Part shown: in pieces, positions 28,574-37,284 of the stretch
Layout of the letters: each line of letters starts with the position of its first letter
Numbering within the stretch: the first letter of the stretch is position 1
From: Alphaproteobacteria bacterium
Lineage (GTDB): Bacteria > Pseudomonadota > Alphaproteobacteria > SHVP01
Assembly (NCBI GenBank): GCA_040216735.1
Contig: JAVJOO010000002.1
Coordinates: 523,118-587,117, forward strand
Reading direction: 5' to 3'
DNA: 64,000 bases
Program-made: the position numbers and the translations under genes
The notes under the pieces: model-generated
Database searches by the model: none
What the model saw: only the letters and a program-made list of their open reading frames with translations
Told to the model about the DNA's origin: nothing

Positions 28574-29242
28574 CTAAATCAACGGTTGCGCGATGCCGAG
28601 CAACGACATCATGACAAGGCCGGCCCATAGCGCCAGCACCCACGGTTTGACCCGCATCACCGGCACCCGCAACGCGGCTTCGGTTTCGGGTGTCGAGCCC
28701 TCGGCCATGAAGCGGCCGAAGGCCGGGCCGAAGTTGGCAAAGGTAAAGCGGATGCCCAGGCCGCAGACCAGCACGAAGGCAAACAACAACACCTTGAGCG
28801 CGAGCCAATGGGAGGCGAAGGGGGCGCCGGTGCTGAACGACCACAGCGCTGCGAGCGTCAGCACCGCGATCAACACGAAGCGAATCCAAAGATCGATGCT
28901 GGCGTAGGTCTTACCGAGCGGCGTGCCCCGCTGTGAACCCGCCGAGACACTGATCAAAAGCCACACACCGGCCAACGCCCACACCAGGGCAAGCCATCCG
29001 TCGTCGATCGGCGAGAGGCCCTTGCCGGCCGCGAGCATCAGGCCGACCGGCAGCATCAGGATCGAGGCAATACCGGGAAAGGCATTGACGAAGCCCAGCA
29101 CCTTGGCGATTGCGGCGCGGGTTTCGGGTGGGTTGTCCTTCTTGATGATCTGCAGCGAACAGTAAAACACGCTGATGTCCGCGCCGAGCCAGTAAACCAG
29201 CAGCACGACGTGAACCATGATCCAGAGGGCCTGAGGGTCCAT
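28574..29242 (-). CDS. membrane protein of a three-paralog set, copy 2
   Basis: A 222-residue, roughly six-helix protein homologous along its length to the genes on either side. Shared positions include MVHVVLLVYWLGADISVFY, LPVGLMLA, DLWIRFVLIA, ALKVLLFAFVLVCGLGIR and EGSTPETEA. ATG at 29242 is preferred; a GTG two codons upstream (29248) is possible. It lies 10 bases before copy 1 and 69 bases after copy 3. Function unknown; the conserved His in helix 1 could be a haem or metal ligand, which is inference. Confidence 0.72.
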   Translation of the reverse strand: MDPQALWIMVHVVLLVYWLGADISVFYCSLQIIKKDNPPETRAAIAKVLGFVNAFPGIASILMLPVGLMLAAGKGLSPIDDGWLALVWALAGVWLLISVSAGSQRGTPLGKTYASIDLWIRFVLIAVLTLAALWSFSTGAPFASHWLALKVLLFAFVLVCGLGIRFTFANFGPAFGRFMAEGSTPETEAALRVPVMRVKPWVLALWAGLVMMSLLGIAQPLI

Positions 29243-29311
29243 GATCACTCTCGCAAAATGGGGGCCGTCCGCGAAATCTAGCGGGCGGACGGCCCGTGGT
29301 CCAACGGGGCG

Positions 29312-29983
29312 CTAAAACCCGGGCTGCCAAATGCCAACGAACGCGGCGATCGAAATCAACACCCAGATCGTCTTGACCCACTGACGCGCGGCCTTGGCCG
29401 ACGCATTGAGGGTCGCTTCACGCTCGGGTGTCGAGCCCTGTTCGCGGATCGCTGCGAAGGCCGCGACATACGGCTTGACCGAAATGCGGATCATGATGCC
29501 GCACAGGATGGTGCCCGCGAACAACAGTAGCTTGAGCGCCAGCCAGTTTTCCGTGAGCGGCGCTTGCGCGATGAACGAATAGATCGCCGCCGCCGCCAGG
29601 ACGATCATCAACACCCAGCGCAGCCGCAAATCGAACTTGGCCCACGGCTTTTTCTTGTCGGCGTCTTTCTCAAGGTGGAGCCACCACACCAGCACCAGCC
29701 ACGCTGCGCCGAACGCCCAAAACGCGATCAGCCAAATGTTGGGAATGGTGAGGAAGCCTTTGACCGCCGCCAGCGTGAAGCCGATCGGGATCATCAGCAC
29801 CATTGTGGTGCGCGGCGCCATGTCGATATCGCCGGTAATCCGCGCAAGCAGCAAACGCGTCTTGATGTCGTACTGCGGATCGTTGCGGAAACGGCTGGAG
29901 TAAAACACCCCCAAGTCGCCGCCGAGCCAATAGACGAATAGCAACAAATGCAGCCAGACGATCAGGCTTTCCCAAAACTCCAT
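29312..29983 (-). CDS. membrane protein of a three-paralog set, copy 3
   Basis: A 223-residue, roughly six-helix protein and the first gene of the four-gene unit. It carries WLHLLLFVYWLGGDLGVFYS, IPIGFTLA, DLRLRWVLM, ALKLLLFAGTILCGIMIR and EQGSTPEREA. The loop in the middle is more charged than in the other copies (LEKDADKKKPWAK). GGGAGGGG lies just before the ATG. No terminator is visible between it and the following genes. Function unknown. Confidence 0.72.
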   Translation of the reverse strand: MEFWESLIVWLHLLLFVYWLGGDLGVFYSSRFRNDPQYDIKTRLLLARITGDIDMAPRTTMVLMIPIGFTLAAVKGFLTIPNIWLIAFWAFGAAWLVLVWWLHLEKDADKKKPWAKFDLRLRWVLMIVLAAAAIYSFIAQAPLTENWLALKLLLFAGTILCGIMIRISVKPYVAAFAAIREQGSTPEREATLNASAKAARQWVKTIWVLISIAAFVGIWQPGF

Positions 29984-30042
29984 GAACCCCTCCCCGGATA
30001 ATGACGGGACTGTTTAGCAGATTTGGGAGGGTTGCGCTGCGT

Positions 30043-31566
30043 CTAACCCCGCACAACCATCCGCCGGTAACTCAGCGCTTCGGCGATGTGGAGCCGGGTG
30101 ACGGCCTCGACCCCCTCGAGGTCGGCCAGGGTGCGGGCAACGCGCAGGACGCGGTGGTAGGCGCGGGCCGAGAGTTTCATCTTGTCGACCGCGTCCGACA
30201 GGAGTGCCGCGCCACTGGGGTCGGGGGCGGCGACGGCCATCAAGCGTTCGCCGTCGACTTCGGCGTTGGTGCGCACCGGTTTGCCGCAGTTGGCATCTTG
30301 GTAGCGCGCGGTTTGCACGGCGCGGGCGCGGGCAACGCGGGCGGCTACCTCGGCGCTGCCTTCGGCGGCGGGCGGCAGGGCAAGGTCGCCGGCGGCGACG
30401 GCGGGCACCTCGATATGCAAATCGATGCGGTCGAACAGCGGGCCTGAAATGCGGCCCTGGTAGGACGCGGCGCAGTGTGGCGCGCGGTTGCAAGCAAGGC
30501 CGGGATCGCCGAGATGGCCGCAGCGGCACGGGTTCATTGCTGCGACCAATTGCACACGGGCGGGATAGGTGACGTGGCTATTGGCCCGAGCGATGGTAAC
30601 CGCACCGGTCTCCATCGGTTGGCGCAACGATTCGAGCACGGTGCCGGAGAACTCGGGCAATTCGTCCAGGAACAGGACGCCGAGGTGCGCGAGCGTGATT
30701 TCGCCGGGCCGCGCCTTGGTCCCGCCGCCGACCATCGCCGGCTGGGAGGCGTTGTGATGGGGATCGCGGAACGGGCGCCGCCGGGTGATGCGCCCTTCGC
30801 GCAGCATCCCGGCGATCGAGGCAACCATGCTGACCTCCAACGTTTCGCGGGCGTCCAGCGGCGGCAGCAGACCGGGCAGCCGGGCGGCGAGCATCGATTT
30901 GCCGGAACCGGGCGGGCCCATCATCAACAGGTTGTGGCCGCCCGCCGCGGCGACCTCGAGCGCGCGCTTGGCGCTTTCCTGACCCTTGATATCGCGCAGG
31001 TCGGGACCGGCTACGCCGTCGATCAACGGCGCGGGCTTGGGCGGTTGGAGGACCTGGAAACCTTTGAAATGGTTGATCAGGGCGAGCAGCGTCGGCGCCG
31101 CCAGGATATCGACCGAGCCCGCCCAGGCCGCCTCGCCGCCGCAGGCCGCCGGGCAAATCAATCCGCGGCCGCGCGCGTTGGCGGCGACGGCGGCGGGCAA
31201 CACCCCGGCGACCGGGGCGATGGTAGCGTCCAGGCCGAGTTCGCCCAGTGCGCAGTACCCGTCGATTTCCTCGGCCGGTAGCACACGCATCGCGACCAAG
31301 AGCCCAAGCGCAATGGGTAAATCGAAATGACTGCCCTCCTTCGCGAGATCGGCCGGTGCGAGGTTGACGGTGATCCGTTCGGGCGGCAGGCCAAGGCCGA
31401 GTGCGCCCAGCGCCGCACGCACCCGTTCGCGGGATTCGGCCACGGCCTTGTCGGGGAGGCCGACGATATTGAAAAACCCGCTGCCCGCCCCGGCCATGGA
31501 GACCTGGACGTCGACGTCGAGCACATCGATCCCCTGGAAGGCGACCGTAGTGATCCGCGCAACCAT
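30043..31566 (-). CDS. comM: YifB/ComM-type Mg-chelatase-like AAA ATPase
   Basis: A 507-residue protein: an N-terminal Lon-protease-like domain, a central AAA+ ATPase and a C-terminal Mg-chelatase-type domain. The Walker A is GPPGSGKS with K223; LFLDELPEF is the Walker B. FNIVGLPDKAVAESRERVRA near the N-terminus is the family hallmark. ComM is a helicase that promotes branch migration during natural transformation in Vibrio and Haemophilus; a role in DNA uptake here is assumed from the family. ATG at 31566 gives the standard MVARITTVAFQG start; a GTG four codons further up (31578) is less likely. Confidence 0.92.
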   Translation of the reverse strand: MVARITTVAFQGIDVLDVDVQVSMAGAGSGFFNIVGLPDKAVAESRERVRAALGALGLGLPPERITVNLAPADLAKEGSHFDLPIALGLLVAMRVLPAEEIDGYCALGELGLDATIAPVAGVLPAAVAANARGRGLICPAACGGEAAWAGSVDILAAPTLLALINHFKGFQVLQPPKPAPLIDGVAGPDLRDIKGQESAKRALEVAAAGGHNLLMMGPPGSGKSMLAARLPGLLPPLDARETLEVSMVASIAGMLREGRITRRRPFRDPHHNASQPAMVGGGTKARPGEITLAHLGVLFLDELPEFSGTVLESLRQPMETGAVTIARANSHVTYPARVQLVAAMNPCRCGHLGDPGLACNRAPHCAASYQGRISGPLFDRIDLHIEVPAVAAGDLALPPAAEGSAEVAARVARARAVQTARYQDANCGKPVRTNAEVDGERLMAVAAPDPSGAALLSDAVDKMKLSARAYHRVLRVARTLADLEGVEAVTRLHIAEALSYRRMVVRG

Positions 31567-31670
31567 ATGCGTAGGCACCCGAATTGAGAAAGCAACCAGA
31601 AAGGGTCTATGCAGGGTTCAGGGCAGCTTTGTACCGCCGCTGCCGCCCACGCCACTGCCGGGGATCCGCC

Positions 31671-31982
31671 ATGCGCTATGTCTTTCGCGATGATGACGGC
31701 GCCATTGCCGCCATCTATGCCCAGCCACAGGACTTCGCCACCGAGGAGATCGCGCCGGACGATCCCGAGTTGTTGACCTTTCTGTCCGGTCAAGGCGAAC
31801 AGGACTTCCTACGCTCGTATCTGACAGCCACCGATTCGGAACTTCTGCGAATCATAGAGGATCTCGTCAACGTGCTGGTCGACAAGAATCTTGTGATGCT
31901 GTCGGACTTTCCCGAGGCCGCGCGCAAGAAACTGCTCAACCGCAAGGCAGTGCGCGAACGCCTGCAGTCGGCGTTGCTCTAA
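31671..31982 (+). CDS. small conserved protein of unknown function
   Basis: A 103-residue acidic protein beginning MRYVFRDDDGAIAAIYAQP. It resembles small proteins that databases label tryptophan synthase beta-like, a name without functional support. DPELLTFLSGQ and IEDLVNVLVDKNLVMLSDFP are the conserved helical parts; the C-terminus is basic (ARKKLLNRKAVRERL). The ATG at 31671 starts the conserved part; the open frame to the left crosses the intergenic gap. It is divergent from comM and 20 bases before the DUF1848 gene, so those two may be co-transcribed. Function unknown. Confidence 0.65.
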   Translation: MRYVFRDDDGAIAAIYAQPQDFATEEIAPDDPELLTFLSGQGEQDFLRSYLTATDSELLRIIEDLVNVLVDKNLVMLSDFPEAARKKLLNRKAVRERLQSALL

Positions 31983-32002
31983 CCTGGACTACACTGGCGG
32001 AG

Positions 32003-32881
32003 ATGATCGTCTCCGCCTCCTACCGAACCGATATTCCTGCGTTCTACGGCGATTGGTTCGCCGAACGCCGAGCCGCCGGGTTTTGCACCGTCAAGAACCC
32101 CTACGGCGGCGCACCCACCCGCGTCGCGTTGCGCGGATCCGGTGTCGACGGGTTCGTATTCTGGACCCGCAACGCGCGGCCCTTCCTGCCGGTGCTGGAA
32201 ACGTTGGCAGGCGAGGGCGTCCCGTTCGTGGTGCAGTACACCGTCACGGATTATCCCGCGCTGTTGGAGACCGGCGTGCCCGCAGCGGCTCAGGCAGTGG
32301 CCTGCGTTCGCGAAATTGCCAAGCGCTTCGGACCGGAAGCGGTGGTATGGCGCTACGATCCGATTGTGGTGACATCGGCGACGCCGCTGGAGTCGCACCG
32401 CGACCGGTTTGCGCAGCTTGCCGACGCGCTTGCAGGGTCGTGCACGGAAGCCGTTGTGTCGTTCGCCGATTTCTATCGCAAAACGGTGCGCAACCTTAGG
32501 GTCAACGCGCCGGCGCTCACGTGGAGCGATCCGGATGCGAGCGAGAAGGCGGCGCTGACGTCTGTCCTGCGCGACACGGCGCACGCGCGCCAAATGATCC
32601 TGACGCGCTGTACCGAACCCGATATTGAGGTCCCCGACATCGCAGCCGCGCAGTGCATCGATGCGGCGCGCCTGTCGCGAATCGCGGGGCACGAGATCGT
32701 CGCGCGAAACAAGGGCAATCGACCGGGTTGCGCCTGCGCCGAAAGCCGCGACATTGGCGCCTACGATACCTGTGCCCATGGGTGCCTTTATTGCTATGCC
32801 GTGCGGGACCACACGCGGGCGCGCGCGGCACCAGCGGCACATGACCCGCTTGCGGTCCACCTAGGCGAGCGGCGCAAGTGA
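32003..32881 (+). CDS. DUF1848 family protein with C-terminal CX3CX2C motif
   Basis: A 292-residue protein. The opening SASYRTDIPAFYGDWF, then FCTVKNPYGG and FVFWTRNARPF, are DUF1848 features. Near the C-terminus are C243-x-C245 and then C257-x3-C261-x2-C264 in YDTCAHGCLYCYA. The second set has the spacing of a radical-SAM iron-sulfur site but stands at the wrong end for a classic radical SAM enzyme. The first two-thirds look like a TIM-barrel-type fold, by inference. No enzyme activity is established that I can name. It is convergent with grpE. Confidence 0.8.
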   Translation: MIVSASYRTDIPAFYGDWFAERRAAGFCTVKNPYGGAPTRVALRGSGVDGFVFWTRNARPFLPVLETLAGEGVPFVVQYTVTDYPALLETGVPAAAQAVACVREIAKRFGPEAVVWRYDPIVVTSATPLESHRDRFAQLADALAGSCTEAVVSFADFYRKTVRNLRVNAPALTWSDPDASEKAALTSVLRDTAHARQMILTRCTEPDIEVPDIAAAQCIDAARLSRIAGHEIVARNKGNRPGCACAESRDIGAYDTCAHGCLYCYAVRDHTRARAAPAAHDPLAVHLGERRK

Positions 32882-32925
32882 CAGCGCCGCGGCAGCTCAC
32901 TCACCAGCCAGCGGCATGACGCCGG

Positions 32926-33516
32926 CTAAGCTTTGGTGTCGACCTGCTCGCCCGAACCGGGTGCGGCGGCCGCGGGGGGTTTCTTGGCGACGCCGACCAT
33001 CGCCGGGCGAAGCAGCCGGTCGCCGATGACGTAGCCCGACTGGGCCACCTCGATCACGGTGCCGGGTTCGACGCCCGGGGTGTCGGCTTCAAACATCGCT
33101 TGGTGCAAGTTGTGGTCGAACTTCTCGCCCTTGGGATCGACCTTGCGGATACCGTGGCGTTCCATCGCGTTGAGTAATTCGCGTTCGGTCAGGCTGACGC
33201 CGTCGATCAACGCCTTGAGATCCTCGCTCGCAGCGGCGTCTTCGGGCACGGCGTCGAGCGCACGGCGCAAGTTGTCGGCAACGGTCAGCACATCGCGCGC
33301 GAAGTTGGCGACGGAATACTTGCGCGCATCCTCGACCTCGCGCTGGGCGCGGCGGCGGGTATTTTCGACCTCGGCCAGGGCGCGCAGCAATTGGTCCTTG
33401 GTTTGCGCGAGTTGCGCCTCGGGACTGGGCGGCGCCTCGGCTTCCTCGGCGATGTCATGCGCCTGGTCTTCGGCATTGTCGTTGGAGGGGCGCGCGGTGT
33501 CGTCGCTTTGGTCCAT
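32926..33516 (-). CDS. grpE: nucleotide exchange factor GrpE
   Basis: A 196-residue co-chaperone that releases ADP from DnaK. An acidic, disordered N-terminus ([14 protein letters not shown]) leads into a long coiled coil ([20 protein letters not shown]). The C-terminal beta domain has [20 protein letters not shown] and [11 protein letters not shown], which contacts DnaK. The start is ATG at 33516 after AAGGAAG; an ATG ten codons upstream (33546) overlaps the hrcA stop and has no such site. It lies 26 bases behind hrcA and 9 kb from dnaK. Confidence 0.95.
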   Translation of the reverse strand: MDQSDDTARPSNDNAEDQAHDIAEEAEAPPSPEAQLAQTKDQLLRALAEVENTRRRAQREVEDARKYSVANFARDVLTVADNLRRALDAVPEDAAASEDLKALIDGVSLTERELLNAMERHGIRKVDPKGEKFDHNLHQAMFEADTPGVEPGTVIEVAQSGYVIGDRLLRPAMVGVAKKPPAAAAPGSGEQVDTKA

Positions 33517-33542
33517 CGTTCTTCCTTTGTCGCTGCGGGCGG

Positions 33543-34580
33543 TCAACGGCCGATCTTGTGGCCGAGCACCCGGGCCGTGTAGTCGACCATGGGGATGATG
33601 CGCGCGTAATTCAGACGGGTCGGGCCGATCACGCCGACCGCACCGATGATCCGTTCGCGGCTATCGATATAGGGCGCTACAATGACCGAACAACCGGCCA
33701 TGTTAAATAGGTTGCTGTCCGACCCGATGAAAATACGGACGCCAGCGGCGTCCTTTGTCAGGTCGAGTAGACTGACCAGCCCGGCTTTGGTTTCGAGCGC
33801 GTCGAACAGTTCGCGCACCCGCTCTAAGTCCTCGACCGCGCTGACGTCGTCCAGCAAATTTGCACGCCCGCGTACGATCAGGGTCGCCCGCGACTCCTGC
33901 CCGCTCCAAGTCGCGAGGCCGTCTTCGACCAATCGGCTTGTGAGGGCATCGAGCTGCGCGCGAATGTTCTTTTGCTCTTCTTTGAGTTCGCTTTGCAGTT
34001 CGATGAAGGTGCGGCCCAATACCTTGCTGTTGATATAATTGGTGGCCTCGATCAACGACGACGGCGTCCATCCGCCGGGCGTTTCGATCACCCGGTTTTC
34101 GACCTGACCGTCCTCGGTCACCAGAACCACGAGCACCCGCGAGGGCGAGAGGCCCACGAACTCGACGTGGCGTAGCGGGGCATCCTGTTTGGGAGCGAGG
34201 ACCAGCCCGGCACAATGGGACAGACCCGATAAGCCATCGACGGCTTCGGTCAGGAGGTCCTCCATGCTGCGTCCCGTCGCCGCACAGGCGGCATCGATGT
34301 TGGCGCGGTCATCCTCGCTGACATTCCCGATTTCCAGCAGACCGTCGACGAAGAAAGAGAGACCTGCCGGCGTGGGGATCCGTCCCGCCGACGTGTGGGG
34401 CGAATAGAGCAGGCCTGAGTCCTGCAAATCGGCCATCACGTTGCGGATCGTCGCCGAGGACAATTTGATCTGAAGCCGTTCCGCCAAACGGGCCGAGCCC
34501 ACGGGCTCGCCAGTCTCCATATAGGCCTCGACGAGGCGTCGGAAAACTTCTCGGTTTCTCTCGCTAAGCTCTTGAATCAT
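33543..34580 (-). CDS. hrcA: heat-inducible transcription repressor HrcA
   Basis: A 345-residue repressor that binds CIRCE elements, usually upstream of groESL. The N-terminal winged helix contains [13 protein letters not shown] and [18 protein letters not shown], then [14 protein letters not shown]. The C-terminus has the typical [23 protein letters not shown] at 34580 gives the standard [13 protein letters not shown] start; the frame is open much further left, but only into the promoter region. It is divergent from rph and heads the hrcA-grpE unit. I found no CIRCE sequence upstream of hrcA or dnaK, so its target lies elsewhere. Confidence 0.95.
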   Translation of the reverse strand: MIQELSERNREVFRRLVEAYMETGEPVGSARLAERLQIKLSSATIRNVMADLQDSGLLYSPHTSAGRIPTPAGLSFFVDGLLEIGNVSEDDRANIDAACAATGRSMEDLLTEAVDGLSGLSHCAGLVLAPKQDAPLRHVEFVGLSPSRVLVVLVTEDGQVENRVIETPGGWTPSSLIEATNYINSKVLGRTFIELQSELKEEQKNIRAQLDALTSRLVEDGLATWSGQESRATLIVRGRANLLDDVSAVEDLERVRELFDALETKAGLVSLLDLTKDAAGVRIFIGSDSNLFNMAGCSVIVAPYIDSRERIIGAVGVIGPTRLNYARIIPMVDYTARVLGHKIGR

Positions 34581-34621
34581 TTGATAATTCCAAGATGCGC
34601 CGGGGCCTTGGAGCAGCCTTG

Positions 34622-34649
34622 AATGTAGTGGTGCGACGGCGAATGTCAA
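34622..34649 (-). promoter_or_regulatory. housekeeping promoter for hrcA-grpE
   Basis: On the minus strand TTGACA (34649-34644) and TACATT (34627-34622) are separated by 16 bases, a near-consensus sigma-70 promoter. It lies 42 bases upstream of the hrcA start, in the divergent gap shared with rph. The gap has no CIRCE repeat. Confidence 0.6.
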
Positions 34650-34722
34650 CGAAACCCCTCCGCTCGGCTGGACCTGACGCCGACGGCCCTTTAGAACCGC
34701 CCGACACGGCGGGAGGCCATCC

Positions 34723-35454
34723 ATGACCACGACACAGCGGCCTTCGGGCCGCCAGCCCAATGAATTACGCAACGTGACGCTGGAACCCGGTTGGGCCAAA
34801 CATGCCGAAGGGTCGTGCCTGATCAAATGCGGCGACACCCATGTCATCTGCACCGCGAGTATCGAGGAACGTTTGCCGCCATTCCTGCGCAACAGCGGCC
34901 AAGGCTGGGTTACAGCCGAATACGGCATGTTGCCGCGCGCGACCGGTAGCCGCATGTCGCGCGAAGCGGCGCGCGGCAAGCAAAGTGGGCGGACTCAGGA
35001 AATCCAGCGCCTGATCGGGCGTTCGTTGCGCTCCGTCACCGATCTGAAGGCCCTCGGCGAACGGCAGATCACGATCGACTGCGACGTGCTGCAGGCAGAC
35101 GGCGGCACGCGCACGGCCTCGATCACCGGTGCCTATGTCGCGCTCCACCAAGCGCTGCAGGGGCTGATCGAAAAGGGCTTGCTGCAGACCATGCCGCTGC
35201 ACGATCAAGTGGCGGCGGTATCGTGCGGGATCTATGAGGGTGTACCGGTGCTCGATCTCGACTACCCGGAGGATTCGACAGCGCAAGCGGACGCCAATTT
35301 CGTCCTGACGGCGAGCGGCAAGATCATCGAGGTCCAGGGCACCGCCGAGGGCCTGCCGTTCTCAGAGGAGCAGTTCCACGAATTGTTCCGGTTGGCCAAG
35401 GCGGGTATTGCCGATCTGGCCGAGATGCAGCGCAAGGCTCTCAAGCTAACCTAG
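34723..35454 (+). CDS. rph: ribonuclease PH
   Basis: A 243-residue phosphorolytic 3'-5' exoribonuclease that trims tRNA precursors. Signatures are [19 protein letters not shown] at the N-terminus, [19 protein letters not shown] and [13 protein letters not shown]. The basic [20 protein letters not shown] is the tRNA-binding and hexamer interface part. Length matches the family. Six bases separate it from rdgB, and hemW follows, a common cluster in alphaproteobacteria divergent from hrcA. Confidence 0.97.
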   Translation: MTTTQRPSGRQPNELRNVTLEPGWAKHAEGSCLIKCGDTHVICTASIEERLPPFLRNSGQGWVTAEYGMLPRATGSRMSREAARGKQSGRTQEIQRLIGRSLRSVTDLKALGERQITIDCDVLQADGGTRTASITGAYVALHQALQGLIEKGLLQTMPLHDQVAAVSCGIYEGVPVLDLDYPEDSTAQADANFVLTASGKIIEVQGTAEGLPFSEEQFHELFRLAKAGIADLAEMQRKALKLT

Positions 35455-35459
35455 ACGCG

Positions 35460-36065
35460 ATGGCCCGCCGCTTCACCGAACCCCGTCTCGTCTTGGCCAG
35501 CCACAACGACGGCAAGTTGCGCGAAATTCGCGACTTGATTGCGCCGCTTGGCCCGACGGTGGTGTCGGCCAAGGAGCTGAATCTCCCCGAACCCGACGAG
35601 ACCGGCGATACGTTCGTTGCCAACGCATTGCTCAAGGCCCGCGCCGCAGTAGCGGGCTCGGGACTTGCCGCACTCGCCGACGATTCGGGCATCGAGGTCG
35701 CGGCGTTGAACGGAGCGCCGGGGATCTACACGGCCCGGTGGGCCGGGCCGGACCGGGACTTCATGGTCGCAATGTCACGGGTCAACGACGAAATGGGCGA
35801 CGCCCAAGACCGCCGCGCCAATTTCACCGCAATCTTGGCGTTATGCTGGCCGGACGGCCATTGCGAAGCCTTCGAGGGCAAGGTGTTCGGCACGCTCGTG
35901 TGGCCGCCGCGCGGCGATCGCGGCTTTGGTTTTGACCCGGTTTTCGTGCCCGACGGGTATGACATCACCTTCGGCGAAATGGACCCAGCGGTGAAGCACA
36001 CCATCAGCCACCGCGCGGTCGCCTTTAACAAGCTGCTGGATGCCTGTTTCGGTGGCGGCGCCTAA
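35460..36065 (+). CDS. rdgB: dITP/XTP pyrophosphatase (RdgB/HAM1)
   Basis: A 201-residue house-cleaning enzyme that hydrolyses deaminated purine nucleotides (dITP, XTP) to monophosphates and pyrophosphate. [14 protein letters not shown] binds the nucleotide, [20 protein letters not shown] is the central motif, and [12 protein letters not shown] with [13 protein letters not shown] closes the active site. Starts at ATG 35460 directly behind rph and overlaps the hemW start by 26 bases. Confidence 0.96.
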   Translation: MARRFTEPRLVLASHNDGKLREIRDLIAPLGPTVVSAKELNLPEPDETGDTFVANALLKARAAVAGSGLAALADDSGIEVAALNGAPGIYTARWAGPDRDFMVAMSRVNDEMGDAQDRRANFTAILALCWPDGHCEAFEGKVFGTLVWPPRGDRGFGFDPVFVPDGYDITFGEMDPAVKHTISHRAVAFNKLLDACFGGGA

Positions 36066-37284
36066 CGCGACGCTCCCCGCCGATCCGGCAGCCGGGGTTG
36101 GCCTCTACGTTCATTGGCCTTACTGCGACCGCATCTGCCCCTACTGCGATTTTAATGTGTACCGGACGCAACCGGTCGACGCCGCCATTTGGCGCGCGGC
36201 GTTCCGCGCGGAAATGATGCACGCGCGCACGGTGCAGGGCGCGACCGGACCGTCGCTGACCAGCATCTATTTCGGCGGCGGCACGCCGTCGCTGATGCCG
36301 CCCGGTCTTGTCGCTGGCGTGATAGCCGACGCGGCCGATGTACTGGGACTCACGGACGACGCCGAAATCACTCTCGAAGCGAACCCGACGTCGAGCGAGA
36401 TCACGGCATTTGCTAGCTACGCCGCTGCCGGCGTCAACCGCCTGTCGCTTGGTATTCAAGCGCTTGACGACAACGCATTGAACTTCCTTGGACGCGACCA
36501 TTCCGCCGTGGACGCGGTGCGCGGCCTTGCCAGCGCAGGCAAAATGTTTGCGCGCACGACGTTCGATCTGATCTATGGGCGGCCTGGCCAAACGGTGGCC
36601 GCATGGGAACGCGAACTTGGCGCGGCGCTCGCGCACGCCACCGGACATGTGTCGGCCTACCAGTTGACCGTCGAGGCCGGGACCGCATTCGATGCGGCCC
36701 GGCGGCGCGGCGCCCTCGTCATGCCCGACGACGACCGCCTCGCCGAATTCTACGACGTGACACAATCTGTGATGGAGGCCGCCGGCCTGCCCGCTTACGA
36801 AGTGTCCAACCACGCCGGCGCGGGCGAGCAGGGGCGGCACAACCTGACTTATTGGCGCTACGGCGCCTATATCGGGATCGGACCGGGGGCACACGGACGA
36901 CTGGTCGTCGACAATCGCCGCGTCGCCACCGAAACGATCCATGACCCTGCGGTGTGGCACGCGGCGGTCGCCGCCCACGGGCACGGAACGATGGAATCGA
37001 CGATGCTCGACCCGTCGGCCTGTATCGACGAGCTATTGGTAACCGGTCTTCGCCTCGTCGAAGGGATCCCCGCCGAACGGTTTGAAGCGGTTACCGGCCA
37101 TACGCTCTCGGACCTACGGACCGCGCCGCGAATCACACCGATGGTTGAGGAAGATCTACTTGTCGTCGCGGACACCGGAATGGCAGCGACAGCAGCGGGT
37201 CGCCGCGTCTTGAACGCGGTGGTCGCCGAGGTGTCCGAGGCGCTTAGTTCGTTGCCGGATCGAACGTCACCGGGGCCGGACTGA
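36040..37284 (+). CDS. hemW: haem chaperone HemW (radical SAM)
   Basis: A 414-residue radical SAM protein. The iron-sulfur site is C29-x3-C33-x2-C36 in [21 protein letters not shown] is the next family motif. HemW proteins resemble HemN but lack coproporphyrinogen oxidase activity and act as haem-delivery chaperones; the choice of HemW over HemN rests on gene context (rph-rdgB-hemW) and length. ATG at 36040 lies inside rdgB; a GTG at 36052 would also serve. The C-terminus overlaps the convergent LpoA-like gene by 41 bases. Confidence 0.92.
   Translation: MPVSVAAPNATLPADPAAGVGLYVHWPYCDRICPYCDFNVYRTQPVDAAIWRAAFRAEMMHARTVQGATGPSLTSIYFGGGTPSLMPPGLVAGVIADAADVLGLTDDAEITLEANPTSSEITAFASYAAAGVNRLSLGIQALDDNALNFLGRDHSAVDAVRGLASAGKMFARTTFDLIYGRPGQTVAAWERELGAALAHATGHVSAYQLTVEAGTAFDAARRRGALVMPDDDRLAEFYDVTQSVMEAAGLPAYEVSNHAGAGEQGRHNLTYWRYGAYIGIGPGAHGRLVVDNRRVATETIHDPAVWHAAVAAHGHGTMESTMLDPSACIDELLVTGLRLVEGIPAERFEAVTGHTLSDLRTAPRITPMVEEDLLVVADTGMAATAAGRRVLNAVVAEVSEALSSLPDRTSPGPD

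Noticed and set aside
34581-34979. Upstream extension of hrcA
   Set aside because: It covers the promoter region and rph on the other strand; the family start is the ATG at 34580.
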